64,000 nt of DNA from Elephas maximus indicus (lineage: Eukaryota > Chordata > Mammalia > Proboscidea > Elephantidae). The notes under the pieces were generated by a model. The model had not been told where the DNA came from, searched no databases, and was given only the letters and a program-made list of their open reading frames with translations. The position numbers were made by a program, and so were the translations under genes. The number at the start of each line of letters is the position of its first letter. Positions within the stretch are counted from its first letter, which is position 1. Below, one piece after another: positions 1-12,073 of the stretch. Location of the stretch: contig NC_064819.1 in the NCBI RefSeq assembly GCF_024166365.1, forward strand, positions 150,976,293-151,040,292, given 5' to 3'.

Positions 1-1210
1 TGTGAAAATGTCTATTCTACCCAAAGCGATCTACAGATACAATGCAATCCCAATTCAAATTCCAGTGGCATTTTTAATGAGATAGATAAACAAATCACCA
101 ACTTCATATGGAAAGGGACCAGGCCCCGGATAAGTAAAGCATTACTGAAAAAGAAGAACAGAGTGGGAGGCCTCATACTACCTGATTTTAGAACCTATTA
201 TACTGCCACAGTATACGCACTGTTTTAGCAGTGGGTATACTGTCTCACAGTAGTCGAAACAGCCTGGTAATGGTACAACAACAGATACATAGACCAGTGG
301 AGCAGAATTGAGAATCCAGACATAAATTCATCCACCTATGAGCAGCTGATACCTGACAAAGGTCCCAATTCCTTTAATTGGGGGAAAGACAGTCTCTTTA
401 ACAAATGGTGCTAGCATAACTGCATATCCATCTGCAAAAAAATGAAACAAGATCCATACCTCACACCATGCACAAAAACTAACTCAAAATGGATCAAAGA
501 CCTAAATATAAAATCCAAAAAGATAAAGATCTGGGAAGAAAAATAGGGACAACTAAGGGCTCTAATACATGGCATAAACAGAATACAAAACATTAAGAAC
601 AATGCACAAACTCCAGAAAAGAAACTAGACAACTGGGAGCCCCTAAAAATCAAACACTTATGCTCATCAAAAAGACTTCACCAAAAGAGTAAAAAGACAA
701 CCCACAGACTGGGAAAAAATTTTTGGCTACAACAAATCCGATCAGCATCTAATCTCTCAAGTCTACTAGGTATTGAAAAACCTCAACAACAGAAAGACAA
801 ATAACCCAATTAAAAAATGGGCAAAGGATATGAACAGGCGCTTTACCAAAGAAGACATTCAGGTGGCTAATAGATACATGAAGAGATGCTCATGACCATT
901 AGCCATTAAAGAAATGCAAATCAAAACTACAGTGAGATACCATCTTACTCCAACAAGCCTACCATTAAGCCAAAAAACACAAAATAATAAATGTTGGAGA
1001 GGTTGTGGAGAGACTGGAACACTTATACACTGCTGGTTGAACACTTATACACTGCTGGTAGGAATGTAAAATGGAATGAAAAGGAGGAGTGTGCTGTCAC
1101 AATAGAGGAAGAGCAACTAGTCACAACGTGTGTATAAATTTTTGTATGAGAAACTAACTTGAGCTGTAAATGTTCACTTAAAGCACAATAAAAAAATGAT
1201 AATAATAAAT
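1..1210 (+). mobile_element. L1 fragment, ORF2 C-terminal part and 3' end
   Basis: It is recognisable as L1 ORF2 (the block around 'tctattctacccaaagcgat' and the 'catatggaaagggacc' region) and is riddled with stops. Near 1060 the ORF2 part jumps directly to the L1 3' end (gtaaatgttcacttaaagcacaataaa), so an internal stretch is missing. A 22-base unit (acttatacactgctggttga plus ac) is duplicated in tandem at 1021-1059. The left end lies outside the window. Confidence 0.85.
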
Positions 1211-1599
1211 GGACCTGCTTTTACTCACAAGTGGTGTTTTTGAGATTAACCTATGATCCACCCCTTCTGATACACCAGGAATTCAGCTTAAGGAATATTT
1301 ATGGAATGTATTGAAAGGATTTCGCAGAGACCTGGCTTTAGAAATGCTTGCATTGGAACTTAGATGTCACTAGCGATGCTATCAAGGACACCCTGAGATT
1401 TTCTGCAGGGACAAAAGGTGATGGAGAAGATAGGAAAGATAATGTCATTCTCCCTGATTATGGGCACATCCACATGTGTTTCACTCTACGACTCCAGGAC
1501 CCAGGTCTGCCTGCTAAATTTCACTGGTCCCTATTTTACATAAATTCAATTTAGTATTTCTGACAGGATATAAATTCATTTCTATTTTAACGTAGAAGG
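1211..1599. other. Unique sequence between L1 and LTR
   Basis: No feature is recognised. A 68-codon open frame at 1348-1554 shows no familiar motif and no splice context. Confidence 0.5.
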
Positions 1600-2091
1600 T
1601 GCCATGGATTGAATTGTGTCCCCCATAAATATGTGTCAACTTTGTTAGGCCACGATTCCTAGTATTGTATGGTTGTCCTCCATTATGTTAAAGGAGATTA
1701 GAGTGGGATTGTAACATCCTGACTAAGGTTACAACCCTGATCCAATGTAAAGGGAGTTCCCCTGGAGTGTGGCCTGCACCACCTTTTATCTTACAAGAGA
1801 TAAAAGGAAAAGGAAGCTAGCAGAGAAGGGTGAACCTCATACCACCAAGAAAGTAGTGCCGGGAGCAGAGCTCGCCCTTTGGACCCAAGGTTCCTGTACA
1901 AATAATCTCCCGGTGCAGGTGAAGATTGATGACAATGACCTTCCTCCAGAGCTGACAGGAAAAGCCTTTCCCTGGAGCTGACGCCCTGAATTTGGACTTG
2001 TAGCCTACAGGGCTGTGAGGGAATAAATTTCTCTCTGTTAAAGCCATTACTCGTGGTGTTTCTGTTACAGCAGCACTAGGTAAGTAAGACA
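1600..2091 (+). mobile_element. Solo LTR, ERVL-MaLR-like
   Basis: It runs from tgccatggattgaattgtgtc to gtaagtaagaca (TG...CA ends). It contains the MaLR-type signature ggattgaattgtgtccccc at the 5' end and an AATAAA (gggaataaatttctc) near the 3' end. It is the same family as the minus copies at 4119-4627 and 54702-55211. No internal retroviral region is present. Confidence 0.75.
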
Positions 2092-2298
2092 GAGTTGTCC
2101 TAGAAGAGAAAAATGGATTATCATTTTATAAAATATCGTAAAGGTAGGTTATAAAAATCTTTTAAAAATATTTTTAGAAGTCTGAGTTTGGGTAAATTTC
2201 TGAGCTTGAAAGGGGGAAAAAAGTAGCTTTTAGAGGAAATGGCTTCTGAATTTTAATAAAATCAATTTCTTATTTTGCTAAGAAACTTGAGCTGTTTT

Positions 2299-2456
2299 TC
2301 TTCCTGAATAAGTGACATCCATCTCCCAAAGGACCATCTGTGGCCATTATGATGTCACCTTGATAGAAACTTGAGGACAGAAGTGGATCAGATGTCTGGA
2401 GTCCTTATAAAGCACCAATAACATTTTAAAATCAATGCTGATCTAACCTATTCCTA
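2299..2456 (+). repeat. Diverged duplicate A of an unclassified segment
   Basis: From cttcctgaataagtgacatc to acctattccta, this segment lines up along its length with 5113-5289. Shared blocks include gtggatcagatgtctg, ataaagcaccaataac/ataaaacaccaataac and ttttaaaatcaa. It is not a repeat family I recognise. Confidence 0.7.
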
Positions 2457-3518
2457 TTTCTTTGGGAGGAGGACCCTTCCTAAAATATCATCAACCATAT
2501 TCTCTTTCAATTATAATGGATTCAAATATAATCTTTTCCAGGATGTTAGTGTTACATTTTATGATCCTTTGCAAAGAAATAATTTGCAGTGTTTTCTCGA
2601 TTACTGGAATTTCAAAGTGAAGCCAGCCTTGAGGTCATGGAAGAGTTTCGTAAAAACTAAAGCCACCCCAAAGGTCAGCATCAGATTCATAGTCATGTTT
2701 GCCTAATCTTTACCTGATTTGAAGAGCTCAAATAAGTACCTGTCGCAGATTTTTTTTTTTTTTTTTCATTTTTCCCACCAGAACTATGGTTTCTTTATAG
2801 GTAAATACCCCAGCAATGGCCCGTTGAATCTCATGTCATAGATTCTAAGGTAAAATCTGGTACTTAGTAAGGAAAGTAGTTTGGATCTCAAGTGGAATAA
2901 AAATATATATGAAAACTTTTAAGTATTCAATTTTTTCAAATCTTGAGGAGTTTAGGCTGGAGACAGCAGGTTCAGCAATTCATTAAGTATTTGTGGAAAA
3001 CCTACTGTGTGCAGCATTGGTAGATTCGTGGGGGCTACAGAGATATATGACAGTAGTGGGGAGGTCATAGGTTCATAAACAACAATAATAACAACACAAT
3101 GTCTAATCTAGACAGTACCCCAAGAGAGGTATTAATAAGTGGCTGTGGTATTTCACAGAAAGTTAAAGACTAGTTTTGATCTGGCCCTTGAAGGACTAGT
3201 CTGATTTCAATAGGCAGATTTGTCAAGAAGAAGGGAGGGTAATCTAAGCATGGAGAATTTATGAGAAAAGGCACAGTCAGGAAAATGTAGTCTAGTGTAC
3301 ATAAAGGAGGGGTCATGGGAAATAAAGCCAGAAAGAGAGGTTAGGAGTTAGTCACGGAACTCTACAGTGCCATGGTGCAGAATTGGGAATTTATTTGCTA
3401 GGCAGTAACATGATCTTGAACATCTTCAAATGGATCAGAGAAAGATGTCCTCAGCAAAATCAGAAAAGAAAGAACCAAATCAACCAAGTGATACTCCAAA
3501 TCCATAATGCAGGTATCC
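2457..3518. other. Intergenic; L2-like fragment, otherwise unique
   Basis: A stretch at about 2975-3110 (attcattaagtatttgtggaaaacctactgtgtgc) resembles an L2 LINE 3' region. A T-tract lies at 2750-2766. The rest is unassigned. Confidence 0.5.
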
Positions 3519-3730
3519 AGACCAGACCAGTTGCTGCTGAGTCTATTCTGTCTCATGGTTACCCCCACGTAGGTCAGAGTAGAATTGTGCTGCACAGGGT
3601 TTTCAATGGCTGTGACCTTTTGGAAGTAGATCTCCAGGCCTTTCTTCCAAGATGCCTCTGGGTAGACTTGAACTTCCAACCCTTTAGATAGCAGCTGAGT
3701 CTGTTAACCATTTGTACCATTCAGGGACTC
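3519..3730 (-). mobile_element. AfroSINE-like tRNA-derived SINE, long variant
   Basis: Read on the minus strand it has the AfroSINE order: tRNA-like head with 'cagcagctatctaaaggg', then the tail near 'accatgagacagaatag'. It carries the extra internal block seen as ttttcaatggctgtgacctt on the plus strand. It is old and diverged. Confidence 0.75.
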
Positions 3731-4118
3731 CAATGCAGGGTATAAGGAGCTTTTTTTCTCCCCCCACTCAAAAGATTCTTGCCTATTAAGAAAATAGGAC
3801 AAAAGGTTTTTGCTATCATTATTCATTTTTGTAATTTGGAATACTGTTTTCTAATGAGGTTTTGAGAAGATCTACCTAATGATTAACAAAATGACACGTG
3901 AAAGAGCTCTGCAAAAAATAAAGTCCTTTTTACTTAGTTATTTCTTCTCAAATAACTTGTAACACAATTTACGTTAATGGGAAAATAATATAAAATTAAA
4001 TACACGAAATGGAAATGTATCCATAATATAAACAAATAATAAACAATATTCTTCAGAACAAAGCGAGAGAGGAGAAGAGGCAGAGTGGGAGGAGGGAGAT
4101 GAAAGGGGAGATGGGGGG

Positions 4119-4627
4119 TGTCTTAGTCATCTAGTGCTGCTATAACAGGAATACCACAAATGGATGGCATTAACAAGAGAAGTTTATTCTCTCACAGTCC
4201 AGTAGGGTAGAAGTCCGGATTCAGGGCACCGGTTCCAGGGGAAGGCTTTCTCTCTGTCAGCTCTGGAGGAAGGTCCTTGTCATCAGTCTTCCCTTGGCCT
4301 GGGAGCATCTCAGCACAGGAACCTCAGGTCCAAAGGACGCACTCTGCTCCTGGCACTGCTTTCTTGGTGATATGATGTCCCCCTGTCTCTCTGCTTGCTT
4401 CTCTCTTTTATATCTCAAAAGAGATTGGCTTAAGACACTATCTAATCTTGTAGATCTCATCAACATAACTGCCACAAATCCATCTCATTAACATCATAGT
4501 GGTAGGATTTACAACACATAGGGAAATCACATTAGATGACAAAATGGTAGACAATCATACAATACTGAGAATCAGGACCTAGCCAAGTTGACAGATATTT
4601 TGGGGGGACACAATTCAATCCATAGCA
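4119..4627 (-). mobile_element. Solo LTR, ERVL-MaLR-like
   Basis: On the plus strand it runs TGTCTTAGTCATC...CCATAGCA. The flanks ggggg (4114-4118) and gggag (4628-4632) fit a 5-base target duplication with one change. It landed in a purine-rich (G/A) tract at 4060-4700. Short ORFs inside (4257-4491) are not genes. Confidence 0.8.
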
Positions 4628-4632
4628 GGGAG

Positions 4633-5112
4633 ATAAGATGAGAAAGGAAGGTAGAGAGTAATGGAAGATGAATTGAGGGAGGAAGGGAGGGCCCATAGGA
4701 GACATCAGGGTGGATAGAGCTTAGGTATAAAGCAAGCAAGAGACTTCAAAAGTTCCTCATGTATTCACTGCCCTCTGCTTCTTCACCACATCTTCCATCA
4801 CTGGCACACTCATTTGAAAGTTCTGGGCTGGATACTGCTTGCTCATCTCCAAATCCAGGAATAAAGAGAACTTAAAGGTCATATCTAGGTCATGGTTCAC
4901 ATGATGATAAGCTCTTCATCCACAGTCTATGATTTGATAAGGCTTTCAGAAATTGCCTACCTTTGCAAAAGGCTTCATAGGTTAATAATTTTATTGCAAA
5001 GACATTTCACTTTTCAAAATGCCTTCATATCCATTATCGCCTCTAATCTTACAGCTATGTAGGGCAAGAATTCTTTTCCTCATTTGGCAGATTAGGTAAA
5101 ACGGCTATAGGG
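4633..5112. other. Intergenic; G/A-rich tract then unique sequence
   Basis: The first 70 bases continue the purine-rich tract interrupted by the LTR. The rest (4740-5112) shows no recognised element. Confidence 0.5.
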
Positions 5113-5289
5113 TCTTCCTGAGTACAGGATATCCATTTCCCAAAGAACTATCTATGTCCATTAAGATGTCATCCTGGTAAAAATATAAAGATATGAGTGG
5201 ATCAGATGTCTGTCAAGTGAGCAGAAACTATTTGTCCTTTATAAAACACCAATAACGTTTTAAAATCAACAATTACATAACCTGTTCCT
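5113..5289 (+). repeat. Diverged duplicate B of an unclassified segment
   Basis: The direct-orientation partner of 2299-2456, 2.8 kb downstream. It has about 20 extra bases (aagtgagcagaaactattt) after gatcagatgtctg and ends at a long T-tract (5288-5308). Confidence 0.7.
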
Positions 5290-5396
5290 TTTTTTTTTTT
5301 TTTTTTTTGGAGAGAGTAGTTTATTGTAGTGAAAAGGCTACCAGGTTGAAACAGAAAATTTGAGTTTTAATAGTAATAGTGATACATTTAAGCCCC

Positions 5397-5549
5397 AAAA
5401 AGCAAACCTATTGCCATAAAGTCAATCCTGACTCATAGTGACCCTACAGGACAGAGTAGTACTACCCCATAGGGTTTCCAAGGAGCAGTTGGTGGATTCT
5501 AACTGCCAACCTTTTGGTTAGCAGCCAATTGTTTAACCACTGCACCATA
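5397..5549 (-). mobile_element. AfroSINE-like SINE
   Basis: The tail end appears as agtcaatcctgactcatagt gaccctacagg and the tRNA-like head as ccaaccttttggttagcagc, followed by ttaaccactgcaccatag. Confidence 0.85.
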
Positions 5550-5554
5550 GCTAG

Positions 5555-5705
5555 TAAGCACTTACAACATGCCAGACACAGTGCTAAGTCCTTTACGTGC
5601 CCTATTGCCTTCCATCTTTATCACGATTGTATGAGGTCAATAATATTTTTTGATAAGTGATAAAACTAAGGCTTAGAGAACTTGAATAATTTGGCCAAAG
5701 GTTTT
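5555..5705 (+). repeat. MIR-like SINE fragment
   Basis: The core pattern gcacttacaacatgccagac, cagtgctaagtcctttacgt, then aacttgaataatttggccaa matches the MIR core and 3' part. Confidence 0.6.
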
Positions 5706-5845
5706 AGTTGAGGCTTTGTGTCATTCAAACAATTTAAAACCTCTTTCTGTCTCTCATTTCTTTATTTGTAAAATAAGACTAAGATGATTCGAAAAAAGAA
5801 GATACAGTGTTTGCATCAAAGCAAGAGGGTCTGATACACTATATT

Positions 5846-6138
5846 AGGGGCTGGCAAAATTTTTCTGTAAAGAACGGCCATACCATCTCTGTTGTAACTA
5901 CTGAGCTCTGCTGTTGTAGAACGAAAGCAGCCATAGGCATCACATAAACTGTGTTCCAATAGAAAACTTTATTTATGAACACTGAAATTTGAATCGTATA
6001 TAATTTTCACATCACAAAATATTATTCTCTTGATTTTTTCAAGAGTTTAAAAGTGTAAAATTCATTTTTAGCTTGCAAGTCACACAAAAACAGGCAGTGG
6101 GCTGGATTTGGCCTTCGGGCCTTAGTTTGCTGACCCCT
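5846..6138 (+). mobile_element. hAT-type non-autonomous DNA transposon (Charlie group MITE)
   Basis: It begins aggggctggcaaaatttttc and ends tagtttgctgacccct, imperfect terminal inverted repeats. The body with 'aatagaaaactttatttatg' and 'gggctggatttggcc' is a common ancient mammalian element. No clean 8-base target duplication remains. Confidence 0.75.
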
Positions 6139-7009
6139 TATGCTTCGTGGAGATACTGTAGACATGCATGTTTATGGAAGATCTTCTTATAAAACAGCTT
6201 CACCTATAAAACAGACATGACTGATATTTTATTTATAAATCATTAGGAAGATAATGTTATTCAAGTAGAAGAAACCTATTCATCTATCCCCACCAGTAAC
6301 CACTGATTCTGCAGTGCTTTATAGTTTTGTTTTGTGCCTTTTTAGAGAGAATTGCCAGAACACATAAGAATCTAAAAATTCTGGGGCTGGATGGACTGAG
6401 GACTCAGTAGAGGGCAATGATCAAATTGATTTCAAAGGCAAGCTTCAGAAAAGATACTTCTAGGTAAAGCATTGTTGCCAGATTAAGAAATAGTGTCTAA
6501 AAAAATTAATGAGGAATTTAGTACAAATGAATGAATAGTTTTTCGAACCTATACAATTATGGACCTAGGTCTGCTCAAGATGGTCTGGCCACAGTGGACA
6601 GACAGGTTTGGAGGCAGCATCAGTAAAAGCGACCACAAATATACTGTCTTCCATCTTGTCTCCACAGGCAGTCTTTTCAGTGAGCACCCCGCCCCAGTCC
6701 CTACACGCCAAATTTCAGCACCTAGAAATAAAATATCAACACCCCCTAGTCCATGCTCGCAGGCACGTACGCGCATGTGCAGAGCATTGCCTGATGCGTT
6801 CCTGGCCAGAGTCCTTTCATCTTGTTGGCTTCTCTTAAACACTTAGGGATTCTGGCATAAGAATTTCTTTCATATCCTGATACCCTGACCAAAGAAGTTA
6901 GTTTGTGACCACCTAATACTGTACATATAAATATCTTATACAGACTTTAGGTTTATTTTGTTTTCCTGTTGAGACTTAAGAATAGGTCTCATTTGTTTAT
7001 TCCTCTGGC
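6139..7009. other. Intergenic, no recognised feature
   Basis: Overlapping open frames on both strands at 6549-6846 lack splice signals and familiar motifs, and I do not support a gene there. Confidence 0.5.
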
Positions 7010-7480
7010 AGTCCATAGTCTATTCAATATTCTTCACCAACACCACAATTCAAAAGGAATCAATTCTTCTTCTGTTTTCCTTATTCATTGTCCACCTTTC
7101 ACACACATAGGAGGTAGCTGAAAATACCATAGCTTGGTCAGCCGTGTCTTAGTCCTCAAAGTGACATCTTTGCTTTTTAACACTTTAAACAAGTTTTTTT
7201 GTAGCAGATTCACCCAATGCAATGTGTTGTTTGATTTCTTGACTGCTTCTTCCATGGGCATTGTTTGTAGATCCAAGAAAAATGAAATCCTTGACAACTT
7301 CAATCATTTCTCCACTTATCATGATGTTGCTTATTGGTACAGTTGTGAGGATTTTTGTTTTCTTTATGTTGAGGTGTAATCCATACAGAAGGGTGTAGTC
7401 TTTGATCTTCATCAGTAAGTGCTTCAAGTCCCTTTTGCTTTCAGCAAGCAAGGTTGTGTCATCTGCATATCACAGGTTAA
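7010..7480 (-). mobile_element. RTE-clade LINE fragment
   Basis: The minus-strand translation gives the C-terminal part of the RTE reverse transcriptase (KIKDYTLLYGLHLNIKKTKI, VKDFIFLGSTNN), broken by frame changes. It lacks the LINE 3' tail. Confidence 0.85.
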
Positions 7481-8684
7481 TTATTAGGTCAATAGCAAAT
7501 GCTAGCCATTAGTATATCTCACCATGAAGCAGTGTGTGACGAAGTGCCAACAAGAGAGGCCACTGTGGGATGGAGCACTGATGTGGTCTTCACGGAGGAG
7601 GTAAGACTTGAGCTGAGCCAGCAGGTTGGGTACAATTGAGACAGTTAAAGACAAGTTCAGGAAGGCACCGTGGGTGGAGGGATTAGTATTGCCAAAAAAC
7701 ACTAATCAGCAAACTGGCAGGGATATTACTATAGATAGCCTTATTAACACAGGTACAACAGGACATTTTTTGAGGATTGCAATGAGTTACAACTGTGATA
7801 TGATATTTAGTGAATATTTCCTGACTTGCAAAAGAGACAGGCTACTGTGGATTGTTTCTCCCTAAATTATTTATACCAATTTCTAGAATTCTACAAAACT
7901 GTTGGTCTGGATTATTGCAGCTAAGCTTAAGCGGTCATGTAGCTGGAAAAAAATTGGAAGAATTTGTAGCTGTAGGATCCAATTTTGACAGCAGGTGGCT
8001 CCATCACCTAAGTGTAAGGAAGTGGCACTGTGGATGGGAATCCTTTGAGCCCTGTGAGTATTGAGTAGTTGTCACTTATTTTATATCATTGAGGCTGAAT
8101 TTGGAGTCAAATCTGCACATTGATTTTTGTGCAAAAGATTTCATTAAGCAGCAGGAGGGTTTTTCTTCCTTCTTAGGAGCTATGCTTGCCTCTCAGGATG
8201 ACAATATCATTATTTTTCTTTCTGGGGATAAAAGTCAGACACTTGGCAGTACGTGTTCACACCAATTGTCTCATAAAGACTGCCATTCAGTTTTAACAGT
8301 ACCTCATCCGTACATTCTGTAGACATCATAAATTTGGACCTCTAAGCCACTTCAAAATTAGGATATTTTAGTAACAATACTGAAGACCCACCAGAAACCT
8401 TTTCATTTTTCATGGTTCAGCTCCATCCTGGCTAGCTTGGCCCATTGTCCCACTCCATTTCTCCATGACTACATGAGCTTTGCTATAGTCCCCCATTCTT
8501 GAGTACTGCTGAAGAAAGTCCATAAATGGAGAAAATTTGGGCCACTACAGATTTAAAGTAATAGGATTACAGAGTTGGGATGTCACTTCGGGCTCCTCTG
8601 GTTCAAATCTCTCCTTTTATGGTTTTTTCAAATGAGGAAACCAGAAAGGTTACCTAGTTTGTCAATTGCTCCTTTGCCTCTGTA
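7481..8684. other. Intergenic, no recognised feature
   Basis: Unique sequence with several short open frames that overlap without splice context. No repeat family was recognised. Confidence 0.45.
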
Positions 8685-8902
8685 AATCAAAAACCAAACC
8701 AAACCATTTGCCACCGATTCTGATTCATGGTGACCCCATGTGTGACAGAGTAGAGCTGTGCTCCATAGGATTTTCAATGGCTGTGACCTTTCAGAAGTAA
8801 CTTGCCAGGACTTTCTTCTGAAGTACACCTATGTGGATTCAAATTGCCAACCTTTCGGTGAGCAGTTGAGTGCTTAACTATTTGTGCCACCCAGAGACTC
8901 CT
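8685..8902 (-). mobile_element. AfroSINE-like SINE, long variant
   Basis: It starts at the A-rich/tail side with aaccaaaccaaaccatttgc, then ttctgattcatggtgacccc, and ends with aactatttgtgccacccaga gactcc. Confidence 0.8.
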
Positions 8903-9112
8903 CATTTGCCTCTGTAGGCAAATCTTACTCTATTTTCCCAAAACCACCCAATGGACTGTCTGTCTTACTTTCTTGGCCATACCCTGAGTATTTGATACAG
9001 GACAGACTTGAGGACGGCATCACACTAGAAGGGGCCGGGGGGATCCGTGAAGAAACTGCATTCACATAGCAAACTACTGTTTCTACTTAGAGTGTATGTT
9101 TAGTGGAGGAGT

Positions 9113-9308
9113 GTTGTTGTCGTTTACTGTCATGGAATAGTCTGGTGTTATGGTGTGACAGAGTAGAACTGCCCCATAAGGTTTTCTAGGCTATAATCTT
9201 TATAAGAGCAGGTCTCCAGGTCTTTCTCCCACAGAACAGCTGGGTGGATTCAAACTACTAGCCTTTCAGTTAGCAGCCAAGCGCTTAACCATTTCGCCAC
9301 CAGAGCTC
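9113..9308 (-). mobile_element. AfroSINE-like SINE, long variant
   Basis: It contains gacagagtagaactgcccca, the extra block ggctataatctttataagag, and the head gcttaaccatttcgccacca gagctcc. Confidence 0.85.
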
Positions 9309-9814
9309 CTTATTGGGAGAATAGGATTAACTCCAAGCCAATCCTTGGTGCCACCACTGCTATGTTCCTTACCCTCCTGCCCAACATGATGACTGTGAAG
9401 ATTGTGAGCACTGTTGAGCAGATTTCTCTCCACCATACCACACCCTGTTCCCACCCTGTCAATCTTTTCAGTTCTTAACAAAGTGCATTCTTGTTAAGGC
9501 TATTGTTAAGCGATAAAATTAAATCTAATTTAAATTCTTGAATCATAAAATCCTTTGAGAAACTAATGAAGCCATGATCTCTTTTTCCAGAAATCATGTC
9601 CATATACACAAAAGTATGAATACCGTGTCAGGTCCTCACTGTTTTTGAAGTCCTTCTGTGTTCTTCCAATTGAAAACCTCTGTCTTAGAGAAGTTGATGG
9701 TTTTCTTTCAAAAAGATATCCACCCTATCTGCAACATCAGATTCTTTCTCTCTTGACAAGATTTTTTTCTTATAACTGCTAGCATTTCTTGATTACAAGA
9801 TTTCCTGGTTACAA
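9309..9814. other. Intergenic, no recognised feature
   Basis: Unique sequence; no repeat or coding signal recognised. Confidence 0.45.
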
Positions 9815-9983
9815 GTAGTCCTGCTGGTGCAATCGTTAAGCACTCAGCTGCTAACCAAAAGATTAGAGGTTTGAACCCACCAGCAGCTCTTCAGGAGAAG
9901 AGACCTGGCAATCTGCTCCCATAAAGATTGCGGTCTCGAAACTCCGTGGGGCAGTTCTACTTTGTCCTATAGAGTTCCTGTGA
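9815..9983 (+). mobile_element. AfroSINE-like SINE
   Basis: The tRNA-like head is ctgctggtgcaatcgttaag with box-B-like gaggtttgaacccacc, then gaaactccgtggggcagttc and a truncated tail. Confidence 0.85.
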
Positions 9984-10242
9984 GTCACATGGTCTCTGCT
10001 AAGAACATCCCATACATTCAATGATAGAATTATCACAAGAATCACATGGTTGGTGGGTACTCCCGAGCAGATCAGAAAAGTGAGATTCAACCTTTCCTGA
10101 AAAACTTTCCCTAGGCCACACAGTCAGCAAGGCTGTTTATTTCCAAAGCCTAGGTGCTTAATCATTCAACTCTATTTGTACCTTTTTTTCTAACCTATTT
10201 AATTTGTAGGTTTAGATTAGTAGAAATAATTTGAAGAAGTCT

Positions 10243-10680
10243 TCAATTAGTTTCCTAGGACTGCCATAACAAATTACCACAAACTGTGGCTAAAAACAAC
10301 AGAAATGTATATTCTCTTACAGTTCTGGAGGCCAGAAACCTGAAATCAAGGTGTTTGCAGGACTGAATTCCCTCTGAAGGCTCTTGGGGCAAGTCAGTTC
10401 CTGGCCTCTTCCAGCTTCTGGTGACTGCCAGCTTTCCTGGGCTTGTTGCTTCATTTCTCTCTGCTCTGTGCTCACACTGCCTTCTCCTCTGTGTGTCTGT
10501 GTTGTCTGTCTTTGCTTCTCTATGATGGTATTTAGGGTTCACCAGAATAATTAAAGTAAACTCATCTCAGACCCTAAATTTAATTACATCTAAAAAGACT
10601 CTTTTTCAAAACTAGGTGACATTTACAAGTTTCAGGAATTGGATTTGGTATCTTTGGGTAGCCATTATTCAACCTACTAC
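10243..10680 (-). mobile_element. MLT1-like LTR
   Basis: The typical reverse-strand MLT1 start (ttagtttcctaggactgcca taacaaattaccac) is followed by cagttctggaggccagaaac and ends at about caacctactactaatc. Confidence 0.8.
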
Positions 10681-10814
10681 TAATCTTTCTTTAAAAAAAG
10701 AAAAAGAGCTAGGGCTGTGTGATACTATATTTTTAACTGACAATTATATTTTTAAATGACAATCCCTCAAAAATACTGATGATAGGTTCATGTCAACCTT
10801 GAGAGAGGTTTCCA

Positions 10815-10890
10815 GAGCAGTATTTCTTAACTCTGACTGCACACTAGAATCATCTTGGAAAAATACAAGTGTCTGGGTCCTATACCAGAC
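10815..10890 (+). mobile_element. MER5A-like hAT fragment
   Basis: cagtatttcttaactctgac tgcacactagaatcatcttgg resembles the start of MER5A. It is truncated by the adjacent L1. Confidence 0.55.
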
Positions 10891-11600
10891 CAATTGAGAT
10901 ATCACTTTATACCCGCTAGGATGGCTATGATTTAAAAAAATGGAAAACAATAGGTGTTAGGGAGGATGTGGAGAAATTGGTACTCTCGTCCATTGCTGGT
11001 GGGATTGTAAAATGGCATAGCTGCTGTGGGAAACAATTTGGTAGTTCCTCAAAAAGCTGAACATGGAATTACCATAAGACCCAGCAATTCCTCTCCTAGG
11101 TATATACCCAATAGAACTGAAAGCAGGAACACAAACAGGTACTTGTACACCAATGTTCACTGCAGCACTATTCATAATAGCCAAAAGGTGGAAACAATCT
11201 AATTCCATCAACATTTGAATGGCTAAACAAAATGTGGTACATACATACAATGGAGTATTATTCAGCCCTAAGAGAAATGAAGTCCTGATACATGCTACAA
11301 CATGCATTAACCTTGAAAACATTATGCTAAGTAAAATAAGTCAGTCACAAAAGGACAAATACTATATGATCTCATTTATATGAAGTAGGCAAATACATAG
11401 AAACTGAAGCTTATTAGAAGTTATAGAGGTGGAAAAAAGGAGGGAAAGGGAAGTTACAGTTTAGGGGGCAGAGTTTATGTTAATAATGATAAAATAATTT
11501 AGAAAAGGATAGTGATGATTAACAGGTGCACAATATGAAAAATGTAATAAATGTCATCGTTGAATTGGCCAATGTTTTGTTATGTATCTTTATAACACAA
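10891..11600 (+). mobile_element. L1 fragment, ORF2 end and 3' UTR
   Basis: It carries the old-L1 signatures ccattgctggtgggattgta, gttcactgcagcactattca and acaatggagtattattcagc, and ends near acaataaaaaatg. Confidence 0.85.
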
Positions 11601-11865
11601 TAAAAAATGTTTGCTCTCTAGATTAGAAGTTTAACATTTCCTTTTGGAAGAGAATAATAACAATGATAAAAGAATATGTTTCAGTTGCAGTAAGAAAAAA
11701 AGAATTCAAGAAAGGGGCTAACAGAAGACAGGGGAAAGGCAATTTGGCTAACTCATCAAATGTGCCACTAGCAATGATAATCACATTAGTCACAAAGACA
11801 AAATCATACTTAACATTTTGGTCAATGTAAGAGAAGAAAGTAATTTTCATTATAAGAGACACTAA
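11601..11865. other. Intergenic, no recognised feature
   Basis: AT-rich unique sequence; the minus-strand open frame at 11623-11862 resembles nothing I know. Confidence 0.4.
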
Positions 11866-12073
11866 CCAAAACCAAAAACCTATTGCCGTCGAGTTTATTC
11901 CGACTCATAGCGACCCTACAGGACAGAGTTGAACTGTCCATAGGGTCTCCAAGGCTGTAATCTTTACGGAAGCAGACTGCCACATCTTTGTTCCGTGGTG
12001 CTGCTGGTGGGTTTGAACCACCAACCTTTCGGTTACCAGCCTAGCTTTTTAACCATTGGGCCACCATGACTCC
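11866..12073 (-). mobile_element. AfroSINE-like SINE, long variant
   Basis: The tail side is accaaaaacctattgccgtc gagtttattccgactcatag and the head side ccaacctttcggttaccagc. Confidence 0.88.
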
